Shown here: in pieces, positions 18,173 through 26,130 of the stretch | Numbering within the stretch: position 1 is the stretch's first letter | How the letters are laid out: every line of letters starts with the position of its first letter | Origin: Albidovulum inexpectatum | Lineage (GTDB): Bacteria > Pseudomonadota > Alphaproteobacteria > Rhodobacterales > Rhodobacteraceae | Length of the DNA stretch: 64,000 bases | Direction: 5' to 3' | NCBI RefSeq assembly: GCF_002927635.1 | Contig: NZ_PRDS01000006.1 | Coordinates: 124,001 to 188,000, forward strand | Notes under the pieces: model-generated | What the model was told of the DNA's origin: nothing | What the model saw: the letters and a program-made list of their open reading frames with translations, nothing else | The model's database searches: none | Program-made: the position numbers and the translations under genes

Positions 18173-19531
18173 ATGAGTTTCGACTACGACCTTTACGTTA
18201 TCGGCGGCGGATCGGGGGGCGTCAGGGCGGCGCGGATCGCGGCGGGGGAGCACGGCGCTCGCGTTGCGCTGGCCGAGGAATACCGTCTGGGCGGAACGTG
18301 CGTGATCCGCGGCTGCGTGCCAAAAAAGCTGATGGTCTTTGCCTCGGATTTCGGCGCGCAGATCGAGGACGCGGCCGCCTATGGATGGAAGGTCACGCAG
18401 TCGGGCTTTGACTGGCCGGCCTTCCGCGCGCGTCTGGACGCAGAGCTTGACCGCCTCGAGGCGGCCTATCGCCGCACGCTGGACAATGCGGGCGTGACCG
18501 TTCATTCCGCGCGCGCCGTGATCGAGGATCCGCATACCGTGCGGCTGGACACCGGCGAACGCTTTACCGCGCGTCATATCCTGATCGCCACCGGAGGCAG
18601 GCCCTTCGTGCCGGAAATCGCCCGCAAGGCCGGGGTTCTGACTTCGAACGAAGTCTTCAAGCTGGACAGGCTGCCGCAACGTGCGCTGATCGTGGGCGGA
18701 GGATACATCGCCTGCGAATTCGCCTGCATCCTGAACGGTCTGGGCGTGGCTGTGACCCAGTTCTATCGTGGCGAGCAAATCCTGCGCGGCTTTGACGGCG
18801 AGGCGCGCGGTCTGATCGCCGAACACATGCGCGACGCAGGCATCGACCTGCATGTCGGCTGTGACGTGGCCGAGATTTCGCGCGATGGCGACACCTGGCG
18901 CGTCGTCACGACGGACGGGCGTGACGGCGAATTCGACTGCGTGATCTATGCCACGGGCCGCAAGCCGAACAGTGACGGCCTGGGGCTCGAGGCGCTGGGC
19001 GTCGAGCTGGGCCGGAACGGACAGATCGTCGTGGACGAATGGTCACAGACGGCGGTTCCGTCGATTTATGCCGTGGGCGATGTGACCGATCGGGTCAATC
19101 TGACGCCGGTCGCGATCCGCGAGGGTCACGCCTTTGCCGATACGGTCTTTGGCGCAAGGCCCTGGAAGGTCGATCATTCGCTGGTGGCCAGCGCCGTCTT
19201 CACCCAGCCCGAGATGGGCAGCATCGGCCTGACCGAAGAAGCCGCCCGCGACCGTGGGCCGATCGAGGTCTACGAGACGACGTTTCGGCCGATGAAGACC
19301 GCCTTTGCCGGGCAGTCGGATCGCGCGATGATGAAGCTGATCGTCTGCGCGGACACGCGCCGCGTCCTGGGCTGTCACATCGTGGCCCCCGAGGCAGGCG
19401 AGATGATCCAGCTGGTCGCCATCGCGATCGGCATGGGTGCCACCAAGGAGGATTTCGACCGCACCATCGCGGTGCATCCGGTCATGTCCGAGGAACTGGT
19501 CACGATGCGAAAACCCGTCCGGACGGCTTGA
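18173..19531 (+). CDS. gor: Glutathione-disulfide reductase
   Basis: From the ATG at 18173 (AGGA 4 bp upstream; an alternative ATG lies at 18161) the product is 452 residues, normal for the family. It has the FAD-binding YVIGGGSGGVRAAR, redox-active Cys43/Cys48 in GGTCVIRGCVPKK, a central NAD(P)H-binding IVGGGYIACEFA, and the C-terminal HPVMSEELVTM with the catalytic His. It reduces GSSG to GSH with NADPH. It shares an operon direction with rpiA and is followed by hflK after 61 bp. Confidence 0.93.
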   Translation: MSFDYDLYVIGGGSGGVRAARIAAGEHGARVALAEEYRLGGTCVIRGCVPKKLMVFASDFGAQIEDAAAYGWKVTQSGFDWPAFRARLDAELDRLEAAYRRTLDNAGVTVHSARAVIEDPHTVRLDTGERFTARHILIATGGRPFVPEIARKAGVLTSNEVFKLDRLPQRALIVGGGYIACEFACILNGLGVAVTQFYRGEQILRGFDGEARGLIAEHMRDAGIDLHVGCDVAEISRDGDTWRVVTTDGRDGEFDCVIYATGRKPNSDGLGLEALGVELGRNGQIVVDEWSQTAVPSIYAVGDVTDRVNLTPVAIREGHAFADTVFGARPWKVDHSLVASAVFTQPEMGSIGLTEEAARDRGPIEVYETTFRPMKTAFAGQSDRAMMKLIVCADTRRVLGCHIVAPEAGEMIQLVAIAIGMGATKEDFDRTIAVHPVMSEELVTMRKPVRTA

Positions 19532-19555
19532 TTTTCGCGGCCAAGTGGCCAGTTG

Positions 19556-19573
19556 TTTCAATACTGTATGAAA
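19556..19573. promoter_or_regulatory. Inverted repeat just before hflK
   Basis: TTTCA-ATACTGTA-TGAAA is an 18-bp near-perfect inverted repeat in the 61-bp gap between gor and hflK, 19 bp before the hflK start. AAGAAGGG follows as ribosome site. It may be an operator or an mRNA structure. No promoter hexamers of convincing quality surround it. Confidence 0.35.
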
Positions 19574-19592
19574 GAAGAAGGGAATACAGCCA

Positions 19593-20756
19593 ATGGCAGG
19601 AAGCGGAGGCCCATGGGGAGGCGGGTCGGGCGGTAACGACGACCGTCCCGGCGGGCAGGATCGCCCCGGAGGCAACAGGCCCGGCCAGGGCCCTCAGATC
19701 ACCGAGATCGACGACCTTGTTCGCAAGGGAACCGAGCAGCTGCGCGTCCTGATGGGTGGCCGTGGCGGTGGTCCGCGCGGTCCGGCCGGTCGCGGCGGCG
19801 GTCAGGGGCCACGGATGACCCGCGGCACGATCGGACTTGGCATTCTGGCCGCGGTCGCGGTCTGGGCATTCGCCAGCTTCTATACCGTTCGGCCCGAGGA
19901 GCAATCGGTCGAGCTGTTCCTGGGCAAGTTTTCCTCGATCGGGCAGCCGGGTCTGAACTTTGCGCCCTGGCCCTTCGTGCGGGCCTATGTGGTGCCGGTC
20001 ACGCCCGAACGGACCGAAGATATCGGTGTCGGGCGGGGCGATGCGGATTCCGGCCTGATGCTGACGGGCGACGAAAACATCGTCGATATCGACTTCCAGG
20101 TCGTCTGGAACATTTCGGATCCGACGAAATACCTGTTCAACCTGCGTGACCCCGAACTGACCATCCGGTCGGTTGCCGAATCCTCGATGCGCGAGATCAT
20201 CGCCCAGTCGCAGCTGGCGCCGATCCTGAACCGCGACCGTGGCATCATTGCCGAGCGGCTGAAGGAACTGATCCAGTCCACGCTGGACAGCTACGATTCC
20301 GGCCTGAACGTCGTGCGTGTCAACTTTGACCGCGCCGACCCGCCGCGCGAGGTGATCGACGCCTTCAAGAACGTCCAGTCCGCCGAGCAGCAGCGCGACC
20401 GGTTGCAGAAAGAGGCCGACGCCTATGCCAACACCGTTCTGGCCGGTGCGCGCGGTCAGGCAGCGCAGCTTCTGGAAGAGGCCGAGGCCTATCGCGCCCA
20501 GGTCATCAACCAGGCCGAGGGCGAGGCCAGCCGATTCCTGGCCGTGCTCGAGGAATACCGAAAGGCGCCCGAAGTCACGCGCAAGCGCCTGTATCTTGAA
20601 ACCATGGAGCGTGTTCTGGGCAAGGTCGACAAGTTCATCATCGATGAGGGCGCGGGCGCGAATGGCGTCGTGCCCTATCTGCCGCTGAACGAGCTGGGCC
20701 GGAAGGCGACCAATCCGCCCGCAACCAGCAACACCAATGTCGGGGGGGCGAACTGA
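19593..20756 (+). CDS. hflK: FtsH protease activity modulator HflK
   Basis: The 387-residue protein has a Gly/Pro/Arg-rich cytoplasmic N-terminus (about 65 residues, many GG and GRGG runs), one membrane helix (about 75-95, TIGLGILAAVAVWAFASFYT) and an SPFH/band-7 domain with a coiled coil (QQRDRLQKEADAYAN). HflK and HflC form a large periplasm-facing cage around FtsH and restrain its degradation of membrane proteins. It overlaps hflC by one base (TGATG). It belongs to the set hflK-hflC-DUF2065-degP, a common alphaproteobacterial arrangement. Confidence 0.95.
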   Translation: MAGSGGPWGGGSGGNDDRPGGQDRPGGNRPGQGPQITEIDDLVRKGTEQLRVLMGGRGGGPRGPAGRGGGQGPRMTRGTIGLGILAAVAVWAFASFYTVRPEEQSVELFLGKFSSIGQPGLNFAPWPFVRAYVVPVTPERTEDIGVGRGDADSGLMLTGDENIVDIDFQVVWNISDPTKYLFNLRDPELTIRSVAESSMREIIAQSQLAPILNRDRGIIAERLKELIQSTLDSYDSGLNVVRVNFDRADPPREVIDAFKNVQSAEQQRDRLQKEADAYANTVLAGARGQAAQLLEEAEAYRAQVINQAEGEASRFLAVLEEYRKAPEVTRKRLYLETMERVLGKVDKFIIDEGAGANGVVPYLPLNELGRKATNPPATSNTNVGGAN

Positions 20757-21628
20757 TGAACCGCGCAACGCTGCTTTTGCCCGTGGCCGTGGTCGCCGTG
20801 GCTGCCGCTCTGTCGTCGATCTTCATCGTGGACGAGCGGGAGAAGGCGCTGGTGCTGCAATTCGGCCAGATCAAGGCCGTGCACGAAGAGCCCGGCCTGT
20901 ATTTCAAGATCCCGCTGGTGCAGGAAGTCGTTCGCTATGACGACCGGATCCTGGGGCTGGATGTCGAACCGCTGGAAGTCACGCCGCTGGACGATCGCCG
21001 TCTGGTCGTGGACGCCTTTGCGCGCTTCCGCATCGATGATGTGCGTCGCTTCCGCCAGGCGGTCGGCGCGGCGGGCCTGCCGCTGGCCGAACAGCGTATA
21101 GACACGATCCTGCGCGCCCAGACGCGCGAGGTCCTGGGTTCGGTCACGTCGTCCGAGATCCTGTCGGAGGACCGCGCGATCCTTGCGACACGGATCCGCG
21201 ATGCCGCGCGGTCCGAGGCCGCGACACTGGGCGTCGAGATCATCGACGTGCGCCTGAAGCGCACCGACCTGCCCGAGCAGAACCTCGACGCCACCTTTGC
21301 CCGGATGCGGGCCGAGCGTGAACGCGAAGCCGCCGACGAGATCGCGCGCGGTAACGAGGCCGCTCAGCGCGTTCGCGCCCAGGCCGACCGGACCCGCGTC
21401 GAGCTTGTGTCCGAAGCCCAGCGCGAAGCCGAGATTATCCGGGGCGAGGCTGATGCAAGACGCAACGCGATCTTTGCCGAAGCCTATGGCGCTGATCGTG
21501 ACTTCTTCGAATTCTACCGCTCGCTCGAGGCATATAGCCGCGCGCTTCTTGCGGGCAATTCGACGATGGTCATCGCCCCAGATTCCGAGTTCTTCGATTA
21601 TCTCAAGGCGTCGAGGCCGGAACGCTGA
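20756..21628 (+). CDS. hflC: Protease modulator HflC
   Basis: The 290-residue partner of HflK starts with a membrane anchor (LLLPVAVVAVAAALSSIFIV) followed by the SPFH domain (DEREKALVLQFGQIKAV) and an Ala/Glu/Arg-rich helix. Start and stop overlap the neighbouring genes as TGATG on both sides, so hflK, hflC and the DUF2065 gene should be made together. It forms the hetero-oligomeric HflKC complex that controls FtsH. Confidence 0.95.
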   Translation: MNRATLLLPVAVVAVAAALSSIFIVDEREKALVLQFGQIKAVHEEPGLYFKIPLVQEVVRYDDRILGLDVEPLEVTPLDDRRLVVDAFARFRIDDVRRFRQAVGAAGLPLAEQRIDTILRAQTREVLGSVTSSEILSEDRAILATRIRDAARSEAATLGVEIIDVRLKRTDLPEQNLDATFARMRAEREREAADEIARGNEAAQRVRAQADRTRVELVSEAQREAEIIRGEADARRNAIFAEAYGADRDFFEFYRSLEAYSRALLAGNSTMVIAPDSEFFDYLKASRPER

Positions 21629-21831
21629 TGTCGGGCGCAACTCTGATCCTTCTCGGGTTAGGGCTTGTCCTGGTGATCGAGGGGCTGGTGCTTGCACTGG
21701 CCCCTTCGCGCATCGACGAGCTGCTGGAGTTGATCCGCCGCATGCCGGTCGAGATGCGCCGGAACCTGGGGCTGGGCGCCATGGCGCTGGGGCTGGCGCT
21801 GATCTGGCTTGCGCGCGGTCTTGGAGGCTAG
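21628..21831 (+). CDS. DUF2065 small membrane protein
   Basis: The 67-residue protein has two membrane helices (LILLGLGLVLVIEGLVLALA, then LGAMALGLALIWLARGLGG) joined by RIDELLELIRRMPVEMRRN, matching DUF2065/YjeT proteins. It is coupled to hflC by a TGATG overlap, as in many proteobacteria, suggesting a role with HflKC/FtsH; the biochemical function is unknown. Confidence 0.88.
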   Translation: MSGATLILLGLGLVLVIEGLVLALAPSRIDELLELIRRMPVEMRRNLGLGAMALGLALIWLARGLGG

Positions 21832-22009
21832 GATGCGCAGGCTTGACGGCCTCACATCCTGTTGAGCCGAACATGCGCGGATTAACCGTTTCCCCGGCGG
21901 CCGACTTGGCGCAAGATCGTCCGGGATGGTTGGCGCGGACGGGATTGCGTGTGCACATTGCCTTGAGTGTGGCATGCGACGGAACCGCCAGATTGACAGG
22001 GAGTTACAG

Positions 22010-23476
22010 GTGAACAGCCAGATGCCGATGCAAACCGAAACGAAACAGCGCCGCGGTGCATGGACGCGGATGGTCGCGGCTCTTGTCCTTGGGCTGGGCG
22101 TTGCGATCGGGCCGATCGCCCCCGCGCCGCTGCACGCCGCGCCCGACAGCTTTGCCGATCTGGCCGAGCGCGTCAGCCCGGCCGTGGTCAACATCACCAC
22201 GACGACCGTCATTGCCGCGCCGACCGAAGGCTTTCCGACCGTGCCGGAGGGCTCTCCGTTCGAGGATTTCTTTCGCGATTTCGGTTTTCCGAACGGACCG
22301 CGCGGGCCAAGGCGCTCGAATGCACTGGGATCGGGTTTTGTGGTGTCCGAGGACGGCTACATCGTGACCAACAACCACGTGATCGAAGGCGCCGATGAAA
22401 TCACGATCGAATTCTTCTCGGGCAAGACCCTGGATGCGCGCCTGATCGGCACCGATCCGAAGACCGACATCGCGCTGCTGAAGGTCGAAAGCGACGAGCC
22501 GTTGAAGTTCGTCCGCTTTGGCGATTCCGACCGGATGCGTGTTGGCGATTGGGTCATGGCCATGGGCAACCCGCTGGGCCAGGGGTTTTCGGCCTCGGTG
22601 GGGATCGTGTCGGCGCGCAATCGCGAATTGTCCGGCACCTATGACGATTTCATCCAGACCGACGCCGCGATCAACCGGGGCAATTCCGGCGGGCCGTTGT
22701 TCAACATGGATGGCGAGGTGATCGGCGTGAATACCGCGATCCTCAGCCCCAATGGGGGTTCGATCGGGATCGGCTTCTCGATGGCGTCGAACGTGGTGTC
22801 GAAGGTCGTCGCGCAGCTGAAGGAGTATGGCGAAACGCGGCGTGGCTGGCTGGGGGTCCGCATTCAGGATGTCACGCCCGACATGGCCGAGGCGCTGGGC
22901 CTGGACGAACCCAAGGGCGCGCTTGTCACGGACGTGCCCGAAGGCCCCGCGCGCGAGGCCGGGATGGAGGCGGGCGATCTGATCGTCAGCTTCGACGGAG
23001 TCGAGGTCAAGGATACGCGCGATCTAGTTCGCCGCGTGGCCGATACCGAGGTTGGCAAGACCGTGCGCGTGGTCGTGATGCGTGACGGAGAAAGCAAGAC
23101 GCTGCTGGTCACGCTGGGCCGTCGGGAACTGGCCGAAGGCGAAGAGGCCCGCCCATCGGCGGCGCCGGCAAAGCCGATGCAGAAAGAGATGTTCGGCATG
23201 ACGCTGGGGGTGCTTACGCCCGACCAGGCCGAGCGCATGGGCCTGCCCGCGGATGCCGAGGGTCTGGTGATCCTCGATATCGACGAGACCAGCGAAGCGT
23301 ATGAGAAGGGTCTGCGTGCGGGCGATGTCATCACCGAGGCCGGTCAGGAAAAGGTTACCTCGATTGCCGATCTCGAGGCGCGGATCGACGAAGCCAAGGA
23401 GGCCGGGCGCAAGTCCGTGCTGTTGCTGATCCGTCGCGGCGGGATGCCGCGCTTTGTCGCGCTTTCGGTCGAATAG
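22010..23476 (+). CDS. degP: Periplasmic serine protease/chaperone DegP
   Basis: A GTG start at 22010 is chosen because GGGAG (21999-22003) is ideally placed and gives a normal signal peptide; an earlier ATG at 21926 gives a Cys-rich non-signal extension. The 488-residue protein has His123 (TNNHVIEGAD), Asp153 (KTDIALLKV) and Ser226 (RGNSGGPLF) as catalytic triad, then two PDZ domains (about 285-370 and 395-480). It degrades or refolds misfolded envelope proteins. It lies 178 bp after DUF2065 and is followed by a good terminator. Confidence 0.95.
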   Translation: MNSQMPMQTETKQRRGAWTRMVAALVLGLGVAIGPIAPAPLHAAPDSFADLAERVSPAVVNITTTTVIAAPTEGFPTVPEGSPFEDFFRDFGFPNGPRGPRRSNALGSGFVVSEDGYIVTNNHVIEGADEITIEFFSGKTLDARLIGTDPKTDIALLKVESDEPLKFVRFGDSDRMRVGDWVMAMGNPLGQGFSASVGIVSARNRELSGTYDDFIQTDAAINRGNSGGPLFNMDGEVIGVNTAILSPNGGSIGIGFSMASNVVSKVVAQLKEYGETRRGWLGVRIQDVTPDMAEALGLDEPKGALVTDVPEGPAREAGMEAGDLIVSFDGVEVKDTRDLVRRVADTEVGKTVRVVVMRDGESKTLLVTLGRRELAEGEEARPSAAPAKPMQKEMFGMTLGVLTPDQAERMGLPADAEGLVILDIDETSEAYEKGLRAGDVITEAGQEKVTSIADLEARIDEAKEAGRKSVLLLIRRGGMPRFVALSVE

Positions 23477-23498
23477 GCTCACGCCGCGACATTGACCT

Positions 23499-23526
23499 GG
23501 GGGCGTCCGTTTGGGCGCCCCCTTTT
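23499..23526 (+). terminator. Rho-independent terminator after degP
   Basis: GGGGGCG (23499-23505) pairs with CGCCCCC (23516-23522) around a 10-base loop and is followed directly by TTTT. It lies 23 bp after the degP stop. The remaining bases to 23654 show no other feature. Confidence 0.85.
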
Positions 23527-23654
23527 CTGCGTGCGATATTGCAGGGGAGGCATTATGCGGAATGGCGCCTCTCTGGGCGAAAATCCGTTACGCAAGACAT
23601 GGCCGGATCCGGGGATCGGGGGCTGACCTGTGTTCACCGCGCGGCGATCGCCAG

Positions 23655-23933
23655 TCAGGGCAGGATTTCAAAGCCTTCGGGCACATCGGCCGGATCGGCC
23701 TCTTCCGTCCATACGTCGGTGACCTGCGCGGCGGCCGGACCTTCGGACATGGCGGCGATCATGGATTTCACCGCGTCTTCGGGGCCGGCGATCAGGGCGA
23801 CAACGGAGCCGTCGTCACGGTTTCGCACCCAGCCGCGCAGACCCAGTGCGCGGGCCTGCGCCTTTGCCCAGGCGCGATAGGCGACCCCTTGAACCCGACC
23901 AGTGACACGAACAGATGCGGCCGTTTCCGTCAT
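23655..23933 (-). CDS. acyP: Acylphosphatase
   Basis: This 92-residue enzyme begins at 23933, where GGAGG has proper spacing; an ATG 12 bp upstream would overlap that site. The motif VRVTGRVQGVAYRAWAKAQA contains the active-site Arg (GRVQGVAYR), and GLRGWVRNRDDGSVVALIAG contains the catalytic Asn (WVRN). It hydrolyses acyl phosphates such as carbamoyl or acetyl phosphate. It follows the TetR gene in the same direction and is probably co-transcribed with it. Confidence 0.93.
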   Translation of the reverse strand: MTETAASVRVTGRVQGVAYRAWAKAQARALGLRGWVRNRDDGSVVALIAGPEDAVKSMIAAMSEGPAAAQVTDVWTEEADPADVPEGFEILP

Positions 23934-23945
23934 CGTGGCCTCCAT

Positions 23946-24587
23946 TCATTGATCCGGGATGTCGCGTTTCACCCCATAGCGCGCAAGAAAGGTTTCGACC
24001 GCGCCGCGCACGATGCGATCGCGTTCGGCGTCCGAGAACTCGGTCTTCACGCCAAAGCAGACCGAGGGAAAGATGTCGGCCTTGCACAACTCGGCGAACT
24101 GGTCTGCGGCCAGATGGATGTCATCGATTTTCAACTGGCCGCGTGCGACGGCGCCATTCAGATACGAAGACAGGCGTTCGCGCAGCAGGCCGGGCCCCGT
24201 TTCATAGAACTGTCGGCCAAGTTCCGGAAAGCGATAGGCTTCGGCCAGGCAGACGCGGTAAATCTGTCGGCCGAAATCCGACAGGATGAAATCGACAATT
24301 CGCCGTCCGGCGACAGGCAGCATCTGTTCAGGAGGGGCTGACATGCTGACGAGATCCTCGACCTCATCTGCCTGGCGGCGGCACTCTTCCCGCGCGACTT
24401 CCAGAAACAGCTGACGCTTGTCGGGGACATAGGCATAAAGGGTCGCCTTCGAGACGCCTGCCTCGGCGGCGATGTCGTCAACGCTGGCGCCTTCGAAACC
24501 GTCGCGCAGAAAGACCTTGCGCGCACCTTCGATCACTTGCGCGAACTTGCGACCGCGTCGAATTGTCGATTTGGGTTGGTCGTCCAT
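23946..24587 (-). CDS. TetR/AcrR-family regulator
   Basis: From the ATG at 24587 (GGGGG-rich ribosome site) the protein has 213 residues. The helix-turn-helix is SVDDIAAEAGVSKATLYAYV (about residues 34-53), followed by the helical ligand domain. The first 12 residues are basic and disordered (KSTIRRGRK). The ligand and targets are unknown. It lies between acyP and a small exported protein gene whose promoter holds a paired AACC..GTT element, which is a candidate target. Confidence 0.88.
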   Translation of the reverse strand: MDDQPKSTIRRGRKFAQVIEGARKVFLRDGFEGASVDDIAAEAGVSKATLYAYVPDKRQLFLEVAREECRRQADEVEDLVSMSAPPEQMLPVAGRRIVDFILSDFGRQIYRVCLAEAYRFPELGRQFYETGPGLLRERLSSYLNGAVARGQLKIDDIHLAADQFAELCKADIFPSVCFGVKTEFSDAERDRIVRGAVETFLARYGVKRDIPDQ

Positions 24588-24683
24588 CCCGTCATGCCCC
24601 CTCTCTTTCAGGGTAGCCCCATGCATGGTGCAATCGCAAGGCGGCAATTCGGGTACCGTGGCGTATCCGCTTGGGGGCGTGAA

Positions 24684-24712
24684 CAAAAATGGGCGGGCAC
24701 AGGACCCGCCCA
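24684..24712 (-). terminator. Terminator of the small exported-protein gene
   Basis: TGGGCGGG and CCCGCCCA (24690-24712) form a perfect 8-bp stem with a 7-base loop. In the minus direction it is followed by a TTTTT run. It lies 31 bp after the stop of the gene at 24744-24932, separating that gene from the TetR gene downstream. Confidence 0.85.
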
Positions 24713-24743
24713 GTACGCCACTGGGAGGAGAAGCGGACAGAAT

Positions 24744-24932
24744 TCAGTTCCTGGGCGCTGTGCAAACGGGCGTTGCCGATCCATTGCATGCGCGGCTGGT
24801 CGTGTCCCCATGCGGGAAATCCAGCCGGGGCAGATCGAACCCGCCGACAAAGGCATTGGCGGGCATCGCAGTTGCGAATGCGGCCAGTGCTGCCATGAGC
24901 ATTGCCGCGACGGTCGTTGTCTTGCGGGTCAT
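24744..24932 (-). CDS. Small exported protein, function unknown
   Basis: The 62-residue product has a clear Sec signal peptide (basic MTRKTT, then VAAMLMAALAAFATA, cut near PANA) leaving a mature peptide of about 36 residues with two cysteines that could form one disulfide. A very strong AAGGAGG stands 6 bases before the ATG. The gene has its own proposed promoter with a paired operator and its own terminator, so it is a separate, probably regulated and highly translated unit. I do not recognise a family. Confidence 0.7.
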   Translation of the reverse strand: MTRKTTTVAAMLMAALAAFATAMPANAFVGGFDLPRLDFPHGDTTSRACNGSATPVCTAPRN

Positions 24933-24970
24933 CTCGTGCCTCCTTGCCGTTCGGTATCAAGCACACGCGT

Positions 24971-25023
24971 TATCTAAACCGTATAGTTCATAAATCAAGA
25001 CATAACTGAACCATAAAGTTTAT
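24971..25023 (-). promoter_or_regulatory. Promoter with paired operator for the small exported gene
   Basis: Read on the minus strand, -35 TTGATT (24993-24998) and -10 TAGATA (24971-24976) are 16 bp apart. The spacer holds AACCGTATAGTTCAT (24977-24991, plus strand). A second copy, AACCATAAAGTTTAT (25009-25023), matches at 12 of 15 positions and lies exactly 32 bp away, about three helical turns. The placement is what one expects of a repressor operator pair; the nearby TetR protein is the obvious but unproven candidate. Confidence 0.55.
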
Positions 25024-25058
25024 ATCTGCCATGATCAGCGTGCAATGCTGGCTGGCGG

Positions 25059-25087
25059 TTGCGCTTTGTTTTAGATTCATTCTAAAT
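25059..25087 (+). promoter_or_regulatory. mbfA promoter with Irr-type iron-control element
   Basis: TTGCGC (25059-25064) and CTAAAT (25082-25087) are spaced 17 bp and form a plausible promoter. Overlapping it, TTTAGATTCATTCTAAA (25070-25086) matches the alphaproteobacterial iron-control element TTTAGAA-N3-TTCTAAA in all but one base. Irr bound here would block the promoter under iron limitation, which fits the iron-export role of MbfA. Confidence 0.75.
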
Positions 25088-25126
25088 AAGGCCCGGATTC
25101 CCTCTGAAGCAGGAAAAGGGCCAGAA

Positions 25127-26101
25127 ATGATCCCCGGTATCGCAAGCAGACGACGCTTCTCGGACCTGACCGAACAAGAGATTCTGGCGCTGGCGATCTC
25201 CTCCGAGGAGGACGATGCGCGCATCTACCGCCTGTATGCCGAGCGTCTGCGCAAGGATTATCCCGCATCTGCGGCCGTCTTCGAGGCCATGGCCAAGGAA
25301 GAGGACGAGCATCGCCGCCGTCTGATCGAGCGCCACAAGGCGCGCTTTGGCGATGTAATCCCCCTGATCCGGCGCGAACATGTTGCAGGCTTCTATGCCC
25401 GCCGTCCTGTCTGGCTGATCGAGAATCTGGGTCTTGATCGCATCCGCGAAGAGGCTGCCGCGATGGAGCGCGAGGCCGAGGCCTTCTATCGCCGCGCGGC
25501 GCAGCGCACGCAGGATGCCGAAACGCGCAAGCTGCTGGGCGATCTGGCCGCGGCCGAGGCACAGCACGAAACCCGGGCCGGCGAGCTGATCGAAGGTATC
25601 CCCGAAGACGTTCACGAGGAAGAGCGCCGCGCCGCCCACCGCCAGTTTGTCCTGACCTGGGTCCAGCCGGGCCTTGCGGGGCTGATGGACGGTTCGGTAT
25701 CGACGCTGGCGCCGATCTTCGCCACGGCCTTTGCGACCCACGATACGTGGACGACCTTCCAGGTCGGTCTGGCGGCATCGGTCGGGGCCGGGATCTCGAT
25801 GGGCTTTACCGAAGCCGCACATGACGACGGCGTTCTCTCGGGCCGGGGCTCGCCGGTCAAACGCGGGCTGGCGTCGGGCGTGATGACGACGCTGGGCGGG
25901 CTGGGCCATGCTCTGCCCTATCTGATCGCGGATTTCTGGACTGCAACCGCGCTTGCCGTTACGATCGTCTTCATTGAATTGTGGGCGATCGTCTGGATCC
26001 AGAACCGCTACATGGAGACGCCCTTCCTGCGTGCAACCTTTCAGGTGGTTCTTGGGGGGGCGATGGTCTTTGCCGCTGGCGTTCTGATCGGCGGCGGATA
26101 G
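25127..26101 (+). CDS. mbfA: Membrane-bound ferritin MbfA (iron exporter)
   Basis: The 324-residue protein starts at 25127 after a GGAAAAGGG. An N-terminal ferritin-like domain carries di-iron-type motifs (SSEEDDARIYRLYAERL, AKEEDEHRRRL, EREAEAFYRR, AEAQHETRAGEL). The C-terminal half is a VIT1/CCC1-like membrane domain (QPGLAGLMDGSVSTLAPIFA, then several helices). In related bacteria MbfA exports iron and protects against iron and peroxide stress, and is repressed by Irr. An Irr-type box overlaps its promoter. The nitroreductase gene follows 29 bp later. Confidence 0.92.
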   Translation: MIPGIASRRRFSDLTEQEILALAISSEEDDARIYRLYAERLRKDYPASAAVFEAMAKEEDEHRRRLIERHKARFGDVIPLIRREHVAGFYARRPVWLIENLGLDRIREEAAAMEREAEAFYRRAAQRTQDAETRKLLGDLAAAEAQHETRAGELIEGIPEDVHEEERRAAHRQFVLTWVQPGLAGLMDGSVSTLAPIFATAFATHDTWTTFQVGLAASVGAGISMGFTEAAHDDGVLSGRGSPVKRGLASGVMTTLGGLGHALPYLIADFWTATALAVTIVFIELWAIVWIQNRYMETPFLRATFQVVLGGAMVFAAGVLIGGG

Positions 26102-26130
26102 TATCGACCCCGTTCGAAACGGAGGTCGCC

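Noticed and set aside
21926-22009. Upstream ATG start for degP
   Set aside because: It adds a Cys-rich stretch before the signal peptide and has no ribosome site; the GTG at 22010 has GGGAG at ideal spacing.
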